NCBI GenBank assembly: GCA_947095535.1
Contig: OX352773.1
Coordinates: forward strand, 86,958,670-87,022,669
Length of the DNA stretch: 64,000 bases
DNA from: Poecilobothrus nobilitatus
Taxonomy: Eukaryota > Arthropoda > Insecta > Diptera > Dolichopodidae
Direction of reading: 5' to 3'
Positions 26,077-37,103 of the stretch are shown here, piece by piece. Below the pieces are notes generated by a model. The model made no database searches, was not told the origin of the DNA, and saw nothing but the letters and a program-made list of their open reading frames with translations. Position 1 is the stretch's first letter. Each line of letters begins with the position of its first letter. The position numbers and the translations under genes are program-made.

Positions 26077-26276
26077 TTTTCAATGCATTTCTCTGTCACA
26101 TAAATATGGACAGGAAATTACACAGTTTTTCAGGCTTTTCATTTACAGCCTGAACAGGCTGTAAATGTCGTAAGGGGGAATAACTCTTACGACGTGTGTA
26201 GGGTTCGAACCCACATTCTCTCGGTGTTTACAGCGTACTGTATACGCTCTTACCTACTAGGCATCCGAGGTCCCTT
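26077..26276 (-). mobile_element. SINE family A copy, reverse, with target duplication
   Basis: The minus strand reads GGGACCTCGGATGCCTAGTA, the hairpin region, GGTTCGAACCC and the tail to GAGAAATGCATTG. It is flanked by ATAATGTTTAAT (26065-26076) and ATAGTGTTTAAT (26277-26288), a 12-bp duplication with one mismatch. The body contains an extra inverted segment, GCCTGAACAGGC and AAAAGCCTGAA, near 26130-26160 that other copies lack. Confidence 0.88.
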
Positions 26277-26288
26277 ATAGTGTTTAAT

Positions 26289-27387
26289 TTATAAAGTGAA
26301 TTGTTAACGATAAATTTAACGAAGGCACACAAAACGCCAAAAGATTTAAGTAATAAAAAAAAGAGTAGGTATGATATTTTTATATAATCAATATTATTAA
26401 GAACGATTTGAATTTAATATTGTTTAATTTTTTAACATTTTAGTCATTATTAAGATTCATAGATTCAAAGTGATTTTAAAGAGGAAAAATTTTTCAAATA
26501 AAAAAAAAGAGTATAATATTTATTGTATTGGCTTTAACCCAATCCACCACCGTTTTAAGTCAGTAAAAATCATGCACTAGCAAGGGAAGATTTTTGGGGG
26601 TAATAAAAAAACACTAAAAGACTTACTTCATTTGCCCAAATCAATAACCAAATAGCTTCGATTTATTATTAAAATTCATTCTAATACTTATATAATGTAT
26701 TAAAGAGATAAACTCAATTAATCTAATTGGTAAAATATGTAGGTATGTACTTATGTACTTTAAAATTATATGCAATGAACAAAAGAATGGAACTAGAAAA
26801 ATACTAGGAAGTTATTTAATACATGAAATACCTAAATATTATATAAGTACATATGTATATATGTATATTATGTATATCTATATATGTATATAATATATAT
26901 TGTGGTGCGTTGTATTTCACCTTAAACACTCAATTTATTAGAATGACATTTCTTGCTTTTTTTTTAAGTTGAATTACTATTTACAAAATGTTTTTTCATC
27001 ACCTCATCACAAAAATCTTACAAAGAAATAGAAACTTTGTACCGGTTGGTTTTCCTCATATAATAGAAAAAATTTGTATTTAATGCGTATATCACGTTAA
27101 ATCAATTTTAAACAAGATAGAATGTAAAACTAAAGGTATATAAACTCGCATATTTTCTCAAAGATAATAAAATTTAAAAAATATTGAGCGCAATGGCTAC
27201 ATCAAAAAAAATTTCCTATACAACATTAACTTTTTGACAGACCTAACTAAAATGTATTAGAGTTGACAGATATTAAAAACTACTGAAAAAATTAAAGGGT
27301 TACACTAACTACATATTTTTTATATTTTTCCCAATATAAATATTATTTATTTCCAGGAAATAATTTTTTGCAATTTTTTTTAAATCT
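26289..27387. other. AT-rich spacer, no gene seen
   Basis: A+T-rich sequence with a TA-rich run near 26,843-26,900. No coding signal was found before the retrotransposon insertion point. Confidence 0.4.
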
Positions 27388-27397
27388 ATACTGTAAA

Positions 27398-28331
27398 CCA
27401 CCACCACCTTGGCCACCTTTCTAGACATAGAAGGTGCCTTCAACAATATTCATGTATCGGCTATACAGGATTCACTGGAAGATCTAGGGGTAGAAAATGC
27501 CCTTAGACAGTGGATCATTAATATGTTGCAATCAAGAGAGATTCAGTCGGAACTCGGCAACCATAAGATTACTAGAAGAGTAAGCAGGGGTACATCCCAG
27601 GGTGGGGTGCTATCACCACTACTGTGGCTTTTAGTAATGAACAGAATTCTTAAAGACCTTCGGAATGAGGGAATCAAAGCCATCGCATACGCAGATGATC
27701 TAGCAGTATTAGTGTCTGGGAAGTATCTTGATATAATCAGTGGAATTATGGAAAGAGCTTTAGCCAGGGTTGGTGAATGGGCTAATGGTTGTGGCCTACG
27801 TATCAATCCGAATAAAACAGAACTAATGCTATTTACAAGCAGAACCAAGATTCCGGAATTCACTAAGCCAAAATTGGATGGTGTGTATCTGAATCTAACC
27901 TCGAATGTTAAATATCTAGGAGTGGTACTTGAGCCAAAATTGAAATGGAAGGCTAATACCGAAGAAAGAGCCAAAAAGGCCTATGTAGCCCTGTATTCTT
28001 GTAGGAAAATGTTAGGTAAAAAATGGGGATTAAAGCCAAGAATGGCTTTATGGATGTACACAGCTATAGTACGCCCCAACCTTACCTACGGGTCACTAGT
28101 GTGGTGCTGGCCAGCGCTGGAGAAGGAGTATATTCGAACCAAGCTTGGTAGAGTACAGAGGGGTGCATGTGTAAGTATTACGGGTGCGTTAAGGTCAACG
28201 CCAAGTAATGCACTGGATGCACTTCTATACCTTCTCCCGGCTGACCTTCATATTAAATATCTAGCCTGTTGTAGTGCAATCAGACTTCTTGGATACTTGC
28301 GTGCAAAACCCTATGACACAGCAGTATTCTA
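27398..28331 (+). pseudogene. Retrotransposon reverse transcriptase fragment (palm and thumb)
   Basis: The frame is open from the truncation point; the ATT-like start is not a real initiator, because the codons run in from the insertion junction. Numbering from the codon at 27409, FLDIEGAFNNI (residues 4-14) carries the first catalytic aspartate, GTSQGGVLSPLLW (61-73) is the conserved primer/template loop, and YADD (94-97) is the catalytic pair. KYLGVVLEPKLKWK and GKKWGLKP further on belong to the thumb. Both catalytic motifs are intact. The frame ends at a stop (28330-28332), where the sequence shifts by one frame and continues into the RNase H part. The shift lies near 28,315-28,330, so this copy cannot make the full enzyme. 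The upstream endonuclease domain is missing. Confidence 0.9.
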
Positions 28332-29306
28332 AGCTCGATATATCATGATCTGCCAGATTCCACAGACTACGTAATGCCAAGTTTGGAAATTACTAAGAAC
28401 TTTAAAGTCAAGATTCCATCAAGAAGGGAATGGAAACAGAAAAACCCCTTGGGAGAAATTGACACCGCACTCTTCACTGATGGTTCAAAGGTGGAGTGTG
28501 GTGTTGGTGCGGGTGTCTATTCGGAATCACTAAAAATAGAACATGCTTTCCGTCTGCCAGATAAAGCGAGTGTATTTCAAGCTGAAATGCTAGGAGTCTT
28601 GAAAGCATACCAAATACTAGGGAACAATACTTCTCTAGGAGGAAGCATTGCAATTATTACGGACAGCCAAGCAGCAATTGCGGCTCTCAACTCTGCAATA
28701 ATAACATCTAAGCTCGTCAGAAAATGCTTTGACGAGCTTAAAAATGTAAGTAATCAATTCAATGTTACATTACTGTGGGTTCCGGGACATAGGAACATCG
28801 CAGGAAATGAACATGCTGATGAGTCAGCAAGGAGGGGTTCCAGCCTAAATGCTTCACTGGCCGAACAGGTAGAGCCCCCGCTAAACAGCGTTAAGAGAGA
28901 TATCTTCCTCCACTTTTTGTTCTTAGCAAATAGAAGGTGGAACGAACTAGCCACATGTTGTACGGCCAGGAAAGTCTGGCCATCGTATAATAAAAAAAGA
29001 ACCGAAAATCTATTGAAGCTATCTCGACGGAACATAGCCAGAACAATAGGTGTGTTCACGGGCCACTGCCCAATTGGTGAACATGCGGCCAGAATAGGTA
29101 TCCCATTCAATTCATCCTGTCGCAGCTGTGGTGAACAGAATGAGAAAGAATCCATTACACACTTCACCTGTAAGTGCCCAGCGCTGGCCAGGGCCAGAAT
29201 AGCAATTCTGGGTAGCCATCAATTCAACGATCTTAGTGATCTAGCGGTTAAGCAACCTGCAGAAATGGTAAGGTTTGTTAACGCAACGAAATGGATCAAA
29301 AATTAA
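28323..29306 (+). pseudogene. Retrotransposon RNase H domain and zinc knuckle (frame-shifted part)
   Basis: The open frame can be followed from about 28,323 and has its first ATG at 28374. Numbered from that ATG, it contains FTDGSKVECGVGAG (34-47), FQAEMLG (69-75), ITDSQAAIAAL (95-105) and WVPGHRNIAGNEHADESA (135-152). The four RNase H catalytic acids D35, E71, D97 and D149 are all present. A C-x2-C-x8-H-x4-C-like knuckle (CRSCGEQNEKESITHFTCKC) follows near the C terminus. The enzyme removes RNA from the RNA-DNA hybrid during copying of the element. It belongs to the same polyprotein as the reverse transcriptase upstream, separated from it only by the frameshift. A minus-strand open frame over the same bases is a shadow. 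Confidence 0.9.
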
Positions 29307-29460
29307 ACTAATATAACTATATTATAAGCCTTGTGGTCACGGAAGTGGTAGCAAAACGGTGCTAACGCGCTAATTGGGGTCACTGCCAGGAGCGGCGGTG
29401 GCCAGCCACTCACACCAACCAACCATACTGTAAAAATTTTTTAAAAACTTCAAAATTATA

Positions 29461-30227
29461 GGCCCCTGTTACCACTACCCACTATAAAGTGAATGAAAGC
29501 AAAAATATCATTCATCTTTATCGGAAACTTATCGGTGTTATGAATATCATTAAATGAAGAAACATTCATTTGTGAATGAATGAACTGTCATTTTAGTTGT
29601 CAAGCAGGATGTTTTTTTATTTTCTATATTTATTTATACGTTGTTTTAGTCTGTTCTGATGTTGTTACAAAATTTTTGTGAAAAATGTAAGTTACAATAA
29701 ATTAAATAGTTTATTTAATAAAAAAGTTTTTACTACAAAAATATACACAGAGGAAAATTAGCAATAAATACCAGATTAACCAGATAATATTATTTCTTTG
29801 ACAACTTTCCTCATCACTACTGCTACTTTCAGTAAAATAAAAATCCACATTCATTTTTAATTCTTATTTAAAAGTACCCTTCTATTATAATTTTTATAAA
29901 TAATTTTTATTTTAAACTTATTTTTTATCACTTTTATTTAAAACTAAACTTATGTTTTATTACTTTTATTTAAAATATTAAAAATTCTTTGATGTTTTTT
30001 GAAATCAACTGAAACAAATAGTACCTTTCACCAAATAAAAAATAAGTGAATGATAAACAGATATATCACTCACTTTTCTCGATTCACAACACCGAAATTT
30101 TTCCCATATAAAATGCAGTATACAATGGCAACTATTTTTGATAGTTGATTTTTTAATGGTGACCAAACCAAAAGTTAATGATACATTCATAAAAATGTGA
30201 ATGATAAAAACAATGATAACATGGGCC
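29461..30227. mobile_element. MITE-like element with GGCCC termini
   Basis: The left end GGCCCCTGTTACCACT (29461 on) pairs with the right end, whose reverse complement is GGCCCATGTTATCATT (ending 30227): 13 of 16 bases match. ATA flanks both ends (29458-29460 and 30228-30230), a possible 3-bp target duplication. GTGAATGA-like words recur inside at 29,492, 29,573, 30,047 and 30,197. No transposase frame is seen. Three-base duplication would suit a Harbinger-like element, but ATA is not its usual target. Confidence 0.6.
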
Positions 30228-30819
30228 ATAATTAGTTATTTATTATTGCATTTTCTTTTTTTGTTATATGTTCTAAATGAATTTTAAAGACACAACAACA
30301 CAACCACACAAAATAACTAATTATACTATAATAGCTAATTCAAAATACAAGGAGTTAAGAGGCAATAAAAAAATTGTAATAAGTAATTTTGAGGTTTATG
30401 AATATTTTTTTTTTTAAATATGTAGGTATAAGATTTATTTCTATTTTGGCTCATGAATATTTAACAAAAAAAAATATGTTTTAATATGTTGAAAGTTTTC
30501 GATTTAATTTTTGAAAATTTTTGCATATTTAGAAATAGTTAAATAAGTCAGTGTATAAAATCAAAAAATTTTAAAGGCAAACGACGATTTATGAACAAAA
30601 AATTATAAAAAATCTTGTGAAATTCTGACAATTTTTTCATAAAACTTTGTAATTTTTTCTAGAATTTCTAAGAAAAGATTCTGAAAAATTAAGAGATAGT
30701 TTAAGGTTCTTCAGTTTTATAATCCTATAAATAAGAAAAGTTGTTAACACATCGTCGTCTGAATATTGGTTTGCTACATACGCCAAATATAAGTAAAATT
30801 AAAACATTAATTTTTATGT

Positions 30820-31200
30820 CTTATTTACAATAAATTAGCCCTTATTACAGCTGATTAGAAATAGCAAAATTTACAATTTTTGACCCCTTCAGTTGGAACA
30901 GTTCTGAATAATATGAGAAAGTACAACATTTTTTTCTGACATATAATTTAAGATGTTGTTCCTTTTGAAATTCTCATTGAAAGCGTTCCGTAAATACGGA
31001 GTAATCAAAATTTTGCATAACGATAAATTTAAATACCAAATAATAAGAAATTATATAATTTTTATATTGAGATTTTAACGAACATTAATATTTTTTTGTA
31101 AGATCTATTAAATTAAAAATTCTTGGTTAAAACTTCAATTATGATCCATCTTAAATGCTATAGAAATTTTGTAAATAAACGGACGGCCACAAGAACAAAG
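30820..31200 (-). repeat. Family C fragment
   Basis: The words CAATTTTTGACCCC, AAGCGTTCCGTAAATACGG and GTAAATAAACGGACGG appear in the same order as in the 35,090-35,715 copy (CAATTTTTGAGCCC, AAGCGTACCGAGG, GTAAACAGACGGG). Confidence 0.45.
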
Positions 31201-31910
31201 AGAACAAGCAAATAATTTTCATATTGACACAAAGAAAAAAATTAATACGTAAAATTAAAATAATATTAAAAATAAATATGTAAATATAAAACAAAGGAAT
31301 GAAAATGAATCATTGGGACATAAGTAACTAAATTTATATCGTATATTGATATATTGAATATATTATATATATATAAACTTACTTAAGTACTTATATATTT
31401 TTTGTTAAAAACAAATGACTGTGTTTAATAAATAAAATTTAATATAAAAAAAATGATATAAAATTGAAATTAATTATTTAAACAACTGTAAAAATTAATA
31501 AATAATAATTATTCTGCTCTACATATATATAGTTATTATGCACATACATAATTAAAAAAAATGTTTTTTTATTCTTAAATCGGGAAAGTAAAAAAAAAAT
31601 TGTTTTTCAATGAATTTAAAAATTCGTAGTTAGTACTTTTTTCTTTGAAATTTAATATCTTTTTGCGTCATAAATTAAAAAAAAAAAATTTAACTTTAAA
31701 TAATTATAGTTACATATTTCACTAAAAAAATTTTAGAGCTCGTATTTTTCGATTTGGAAAAACTTCTAATAAATACAAATTTATGTCAAAACTTTTAATA
31801 AAAAAAAAAGAAAAAAAAAATGTTACAAGAAATTAAAATGAAAATTTATAAAATTTCACCCAGTACATATTTCCTAATTTCCTTTACTTATTTCTAATTT
31901 CCTAATCTCC

Positions 31911-31962
31911 AAACCAAACAGTACATTCTACTATAAGTAGGTTTCAACATAATGTTTGGTTT
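31911..31962. repeat. Perfect 10-bp inverted repeat, nested hairpin
   Basis: AAACCAAACA (31911-31920) pairs with TGTTTGGTTT (31953-31962). The loop contains a smaller CTAC-TATAA-GTAG hairpin. No function is assigned. Confidence 0.6.
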
Positions 31963-32433
31963 AAAAGGAAAGTGGCGTTTAATTGATTAAAATCCAACAC
32001 TAGCAAAGAGAATTTCCACGTTGATTTCATTGCTGTTTTTCGAGAATCCCACCTACCCTTGCAAAAAAAATAAATAAATAAATAAATCTAAAAGTTTTTT
32101 TTTCAGAATTTTATATTTAATTTTAATATTATTTACTCTTATTAATTTTTTTTTTAACGCTAAAGTTAAATTAATTTTTTTTCTACAAGTTTGAAATTCA
32201 CTTAATCTTGATTCGAAACACAATATAATTCACGTACATATATGACTGTATTAATAGCAAGATAAGATAACAATTAATTATACCCAAATAATAATTATAT
32301 ACCCACAAATAATAATTATTTATCAAACTTTTAAGATTGATTAAAAAAATTCCGATTTAATTATAGAAAATTTAATAAATAAATTGTAAATTTCGTGTGT
32401 AACATAGATTTTTTTTTGTTTTCAATCAAGCTA

Positions 32434-32513
32434 ACCAAGCTTATGGATATTTAAAACCTTATCAAACCTTACCAAGCTTATGGATATTTAAACCAAGCTT
32501 ATGGATATTTAAA
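32434..32513. repeat. Three-copy short tandem repeat
   Basis: ACCAAGCTTATGGATATTTA begins at 32434, 32471 and 32492, with AAACCTTA between or after the copies. Confidence 0.9.
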
Positions 32514-33127
32514 ACCTTAATAAAGGAAATCCCCAATAATCAATAATTAAAAATAGGTATTCATATTTAAAATTAAAATTGATTTATTAAAAATCTTCCA
32601 CCAATACTTTATTATATTTAATTATAAAAAAAAAAAAAAATATCATTCAATTCAAAATTAAAATTAAATATTCAATGATTGAAATTAGTTAGTAATGATT
32701 TCATAGTATATAATTTACTTCTAAATTTATATTTCTTTATTACCGACCGCATATACATGTTATAAGGTAGGTATTATTTTCATACCAAAAAATTTTGCAA
32801 ATATGCACAACTCCCGTGCTTAGAAAGCTGACATTTTTTTTTTTTAGCGTGATATCTGTCTATGGGCACGTGTTCATTCTAAACGACCGACCGCAATATT
32901 TGAAATTTCAAATTTAAGGTTTCGACGTAAATATCTCGATAATTACGATATCGATCTTGATAAGTTTTTGAAGCAAATCAGACAACCGTAAGTGGTAGTT
33001 TACTAGTGTGATGTTTACAGGAAAATATTTTGAGAAAAATTATTAAGAAAAAGTTGTTATACAAGTAGTAAAGAGTAACAACTTAATACTTAGCTATTTT
33101 GCTTTGAGCAACAGGAAAATAGTACGT

Positions 33128-33166
33128 AGTGCTAGTGCGAAGTGCTAGTGTGAAGTGATAGTGCGA
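33128..33166. repeat. 13-bp tandem repeat, three copies
   Basis: AGTGCTAGTGCGA, AGTGCTAGTGTGA and AGTGATAGTGCGA follow each other without spacers. Confidence 0.9.
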
Positions 33167-35089
33167 TATTTTCGGAAACGGCCTTAATACTAATGTTTTG
33201 TTTGTTTTGTATTTGTTTACAGTTTTTATTATTTTTTTACTTCTAATATTTTTGAATTAAAAAAAAAATCACGTTCATAAGTATCTATGGATGTATATGT
33301 GTGTTAAATAATTATTAGAAATTATTATGCTTTTTATAAATTAATAATGTAAAAAATCTACGAAATTCCGCATTATGGTTTTCGTATAATATCGATCGGT
33401 TCTGTAGTGGATATAGCTGATTTTTTTTTTATTAAAAGTGTGAAAGCTTGTTTGAACGTCATTAAAAAATTACAAATTCCATTCAAAATTAATATATTTA
33501 TAAGTAGTATATCTACTTCAATTTAATATCTCTATAGGTTAGCTTTCGAATGACAATTTATTTTTTAGAATTTTCTAATAACTACGCTGCAAGTTTTAAT
33601 ACAAAAAAACTAATTATAAGTACATATATATATAAAAAAAGTTTTGAAGTTTTTAAGGTAATAAGAAATTATATTTTTAATCTTACATTAAAATTTAAGT
33701 GCGGTTATAGTACTGCAGGATTATAACAATCATCACTACTCGAAACTAATACAGTTGCCGAAACAATAATTTTTTAATTCTTAAAAATAAAAATGTAAGT
33801 ATAGTTAGTTATCATAGATTTAAAATATGCTTAATAAAACCTGAATAGTTGTTCAAATATTTATGACTGGAATTTCAAATTTATGTTACAGGGCTGAATT
33901 TTTCACTTGCTTAACATATGCGAACGTAAAAAATAAATCAACAAAGTACCTACATTTTCAAAAAAAAAAACCTGTTAGTTAACGATCAGCATATCTGTCA
34001 TTTTACAAAACTTCTACATCGTTTCAAGCATAATTTTCTATCGAATTAGATCGAAGAGCTTATTGATATCAGTAAATACATCATATTTTAGTTTCCATAG
34101 TATTTAAAGTATCAGAGATGAATTCACTCAGATTATATTAACTGTGAAAGAGTCACTTTGAATTGACAAATAAATATTTTGCAAATGGGGTCTACCATAA
34201 ATGTTGATCACATAATTTTAATATTATTGGTAAAACTTCTTCAGGGCCGTAAGAGATGAGGCATTAAGATGTCTTAAGTTATTAGAATGGTATCAAATTG
34301 AAAGATATGGAGGAACTAGGTTATCTTAATATGACTGATTTGGCTTAAAAACACCGTTTTGGTAAGTTCTGTTGTAAGTAAGGCAAACAAGTTGGAAACA
34401 GTTATCTGCATTTTATATGTAAGTTAGGCTAAAAAATCTTTTGAAAACAATTCCTCTCTATTGGAATTAAATTTCAGACAAGGCTAGAATGTCATGACGA
34501 AGAGTCATAGATTAAAAAAACGCGGAGTCCTCTCAAGTTTTGATAAAATATCAAGAGCTTCTCTGGTTTGTTGAATTGTAAAGTGATTTAGAATTCACGC
34601 AATCTACGCAATTCAAATTCTTTGATTAGTATTCCAGGAAGTCAGCTGTTATAATTAAAGTCACCATTACCCATGTTTGTTAGCTGGTGATAAATATGTA
34701 AGTATTTACAAGTGCATAAATTTATTATAGGAAAACACTTGCAGTTTTACTAAATATTTTCTTAATCTAAAATTTTAAGCAAATTTCTTAATGTTTCTAA
34801 ACATTTTTTCTTTTAGATACTTTCTACTCTTTACTTTTAAAGTTAGAAACTAGAAGTTCTTAAGCAGAATTCGTATAAGTATAAGAATTCGTGATAACAG
34901 TAAGTATATAAGTTATTTAATAATGAGTTAAACTCAAGTTAAAAAATTACGTTATTTTTATAAAAAAAACAAAGCAGAATGTAAACCAACGGTTTTTAAA
35001 AGCACACATTCCAAAAAATAATACAAACTATTTAGAATTGTGACTTGCACCAAAATTTGAAAATTTCAATAAAATAAATGTGAAAATAG

Positions 35090-35715
35090 GACTTTTTTGC
35101 AATTTTGAAGGGCAGTAAGTCGGGAATCCTATATAACTAAAAACCGTTAACACACGCAAAAATATATTATTGAACCTTTAACTTTTATGTCTTGCCGAAG
35201 AAAAATGTGTACAGGTGTTTAAAAATAGCAAATTTCCAATTTTTGAGCCCTAATAGTTCATAAACGGGGGGCGGTCCAAAAAAAAAAAAAAAAATCCGAA
35301 GGAAACTTATACTAATTCTAAAAGTTCTTTCTTATCTTAAAATTTCAAGTCCCTATCTAAAAGCGTACCGAGGTTATGAAGATAGAAAAATAATGCAAAA
35401 TTTGGTTTTGGTTTAAAAAAAAACTTATATAATTTTGATATTGATTAATAATGGTAAAAAATTCCAGTCGAATGGTGTTTTCAGATTGAAAAAAGGTTAA
35501 GTAGAATATGAGATATACGAATTTGAAAATAGAGCTTTTTCAAAGTTTGAAGGGCTCTAGCTCCGTAATAGAGGAGGCTAGATAAAAAAGTTGTTCTACA
35601 ACATTAATTTTTTTATGAGACATATCCATGGTTAAAATTTGTTTTCTCTTTCTTAAACGGTGTAGAAGTTATGTAAACAGACGGGAGACGGACGGATGGA
35701 CTGAGTGAAATTAAC
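35090..35715 (-). repeat. Family C copy, reverse orientation
   Basis: Reverse-complement words CCCCCCGTTTATGAACTATT and CTATTTTTAAACACCTGTAC match the 20,240-21,110 copy (CCCCCCGTTTAGGAGCTGTA; CTATTTTTAAACACCTGTAA). GACGGGAGACGGACGGATGG at about 35,681-35,700 is the reverse of that copy's GTCCGTCCGTC block. Confidence 0.6.
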
Positions 35716-36571
35716 AGGCACATTTTTTCAAAATTTTTTTGGTAATGTCCTAAAAAACTTTATGTTTTGTTTTCATTACTTTTATAACTAAGTAATTTAA
35801 TTTTTCGCAATTAATTTTATAACGAATAAGTTCAAACAAATTGTTCAAACGATGTGTTTAAAATTACTTTCTATTTATCTGTATTTTCTAAATTTTATTT
35901 TTATTTCCTTTTCAATCAAAATTTGCAAATACCGCTAATATCAAATATAGATTTTTTTTTTACTTATACTTTCTTATTTAACTCCCCATAGTTTTTTTAA
36001 AGATTGTTGTGAGGCAAAATATATAATAATTTTTTTTTTTTTGATTTCTAAAAAGAAACGTCACAAACACAAACAACCACTAAGCCGAAGATACTCAATT
36101 TATGATTTATCAAATAAAATCAAAAAAATAAGCAAAATAAGAGTGAATATATCGCGTATCCACTAGATAAAAAAAATACATATACTTAAGTAACTACAAA
36201 TTGTGAATGTAGAAGAGTTTTTTTTTTTTTTATAAACTAGGACATAACCATGACTGTGTATATGAATATGATAAACAATCTTGTTATTGTTGATTTTATT
36301 GCTATGGATTGAAAAAATAATAAAGTGAATTTAATAAAAACTAGTTTTTTTTTATTTTTTTTTATAAATTTAATATTGGGGTTATTTATATAATTGGGCA
36401 ACAAACCAACAATACTAAAAAAACGAAAAATCCATTTTTAATTTATAAGTAACTAAGTAACTATATTTTTCTTATTTTACTAAAATATTTTACAGTTCTT
36501 CAAAACCAGTATGCAATCCCCAATAATTAATTTCTTTTTTTTATTGAAGATGTAAGTAGGGATGATGTAAG
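35716..36571. other. AT-rich spacer, no gene seen
   Basis: A+T-rich interval. Just before the mariner element there is a direct duplication, GATGTAAGTAGG at 36549 and again at 36564. Confidence 0.35.
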
Positions 36572-37103
36572 TAGGTTTTCCCTTAGGGATGATACAATTT
36601 AAAAATTAAAAAAAAAGACATAAATTATTCAGTGAGACATTTTTTTTTTATTTGAAATGTTACATTATGCCATTATGTATTGGAAAATAATATCATTCAA
36701 ATGACCACCACGACTTCTCCGTACCCATTCTGTCAAAGAAACCGTACCCATTCTGTTCTTCAAGGAAATATCACACAGTGATTTTATCTGGATGTAATGG
36801 TGTCTGAACAGTTTCGTGTGAATTTTGATCACTCCAAATTTTGCTATTCTGTTTGTTTACATAACCAATTTAACCAAAAATGAGCTTCATCACTGAATAA
36901 ATGTTTCGATAAAAATGTTCATCAAATGAGCACTGATTTTGATAAAACAATTTAACAATTTCTAATCGTTGTTGAAGCGTGTATCTTTCCATGATTAAAT
37001 GGGATAGCCTACTGAACACAAATGACATAAGAAATGTCAAAAAATAATACGCAGTGTTGCCATTATAACCATTTTAAATTGTATCATTCCCCTTGGAAAA
37101 CCC
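36572..37103 (-). mobile_element. Internally deleted mariner-type transposon
   Basis: The left end GGTTTTCCCTTAGGGATGAT (from 36574) pairs with the right end, whose reverse complement is GGGTTTTCCAAGGGGAATGA (to 37103). Both continue GATACAATTTAAAA, giving imperfect terminal repeats of about 33 bp. TA lies directly outside each end (GTAGG on the left, CCTTA on the right). Remnants of a transposase lie on the minus strand inside. At about 530 bp it is far shorter than an intact mariner (about 1.2-1.3 kb). Confidence 0.85.
36665..36992 (-). pseudogene. Mariner-family transposase remnant
   Basis: From the ATG at 36992-36990 the frame reads MERYTLQQRLEIVKLFYQNQ, the N-terminal helix-turn-helix start of an insect mariner-superfamily transposase. 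It jumps directly to a segment with FDEHFYRNI and then, one frame over, SDEAHFWLN, which carries the first catalytic aspartate. Another frame change gives GYVNKQNSKIWSDQN and HETVQTPLHPDKITV, after which the sequence is deleted. Near 36,735-36,690 TEWVRRSRGGHLNDIIF survives, the usual C-terminal end. The second and third catalytic acids are missing. There are at least two frameshifts and two internal deletions, so it is inactive. A 15-bp duplication (CCGTACCCATTCTGT at 36719 and 36742) marks one of the rearrangements. Confidence 0.88.

Larger units (their letters stand above)
27398..29424 (+). mobile_element. 5'-truncated non-LTR retrotransposon (LOA/I-type), with target duplication
   Basis: The element is bounded by ATACTGTAAA at 27388-27397 and 29425-29434, a 10-bp direct repeat. 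It holds the second half of a reverse transcriptase, then RNase H and a cysteine-histidine knuckle, then about 118 bp of 3' untranslated sequence. The 3' end is a short ACCA tandem (ACCAACCAACC, 29414-29424) rather than poly(A). The apurinic endonuclease, first reading frame and 5' end are absent, as is usual after incomplete reverse transcription. RNase H plus a simple-repeat tail fits the LOA group best (compare the Lian and Loa elements); this is inferred from memory of the families. Composition is clearly more GC-rich than its surroundings. Confidence 0.9.
30231..35089. other. AT-rich spacer or intron with repeat fragments
   Basis: About 4.9 kb without a convincing exon. It holds a family C fragment (about 30,820-31,200), a 10-bp-stem hairpin (31911-31962), a short tandem duplication (32434-32513) and a 13-bp tandem repeat (33128-33166). 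A segment around 32,740-33,440 with CGACCGACCGC and GATATCGATC words is less AT-biased and could be another repeat family. Confidence 0.45.

Noticed and set aside
27543..27974. 143-codon minus-strand open frame
   Set aside because: It lies exactly opposite the reverse transcriptase frame, which has catalytic motifs; this is a shadow.
28754..29167. 137-codon minus-strand open frame
   Set aside because: Antisense to the RNase H domain with its intact catalytic residues; shadow.
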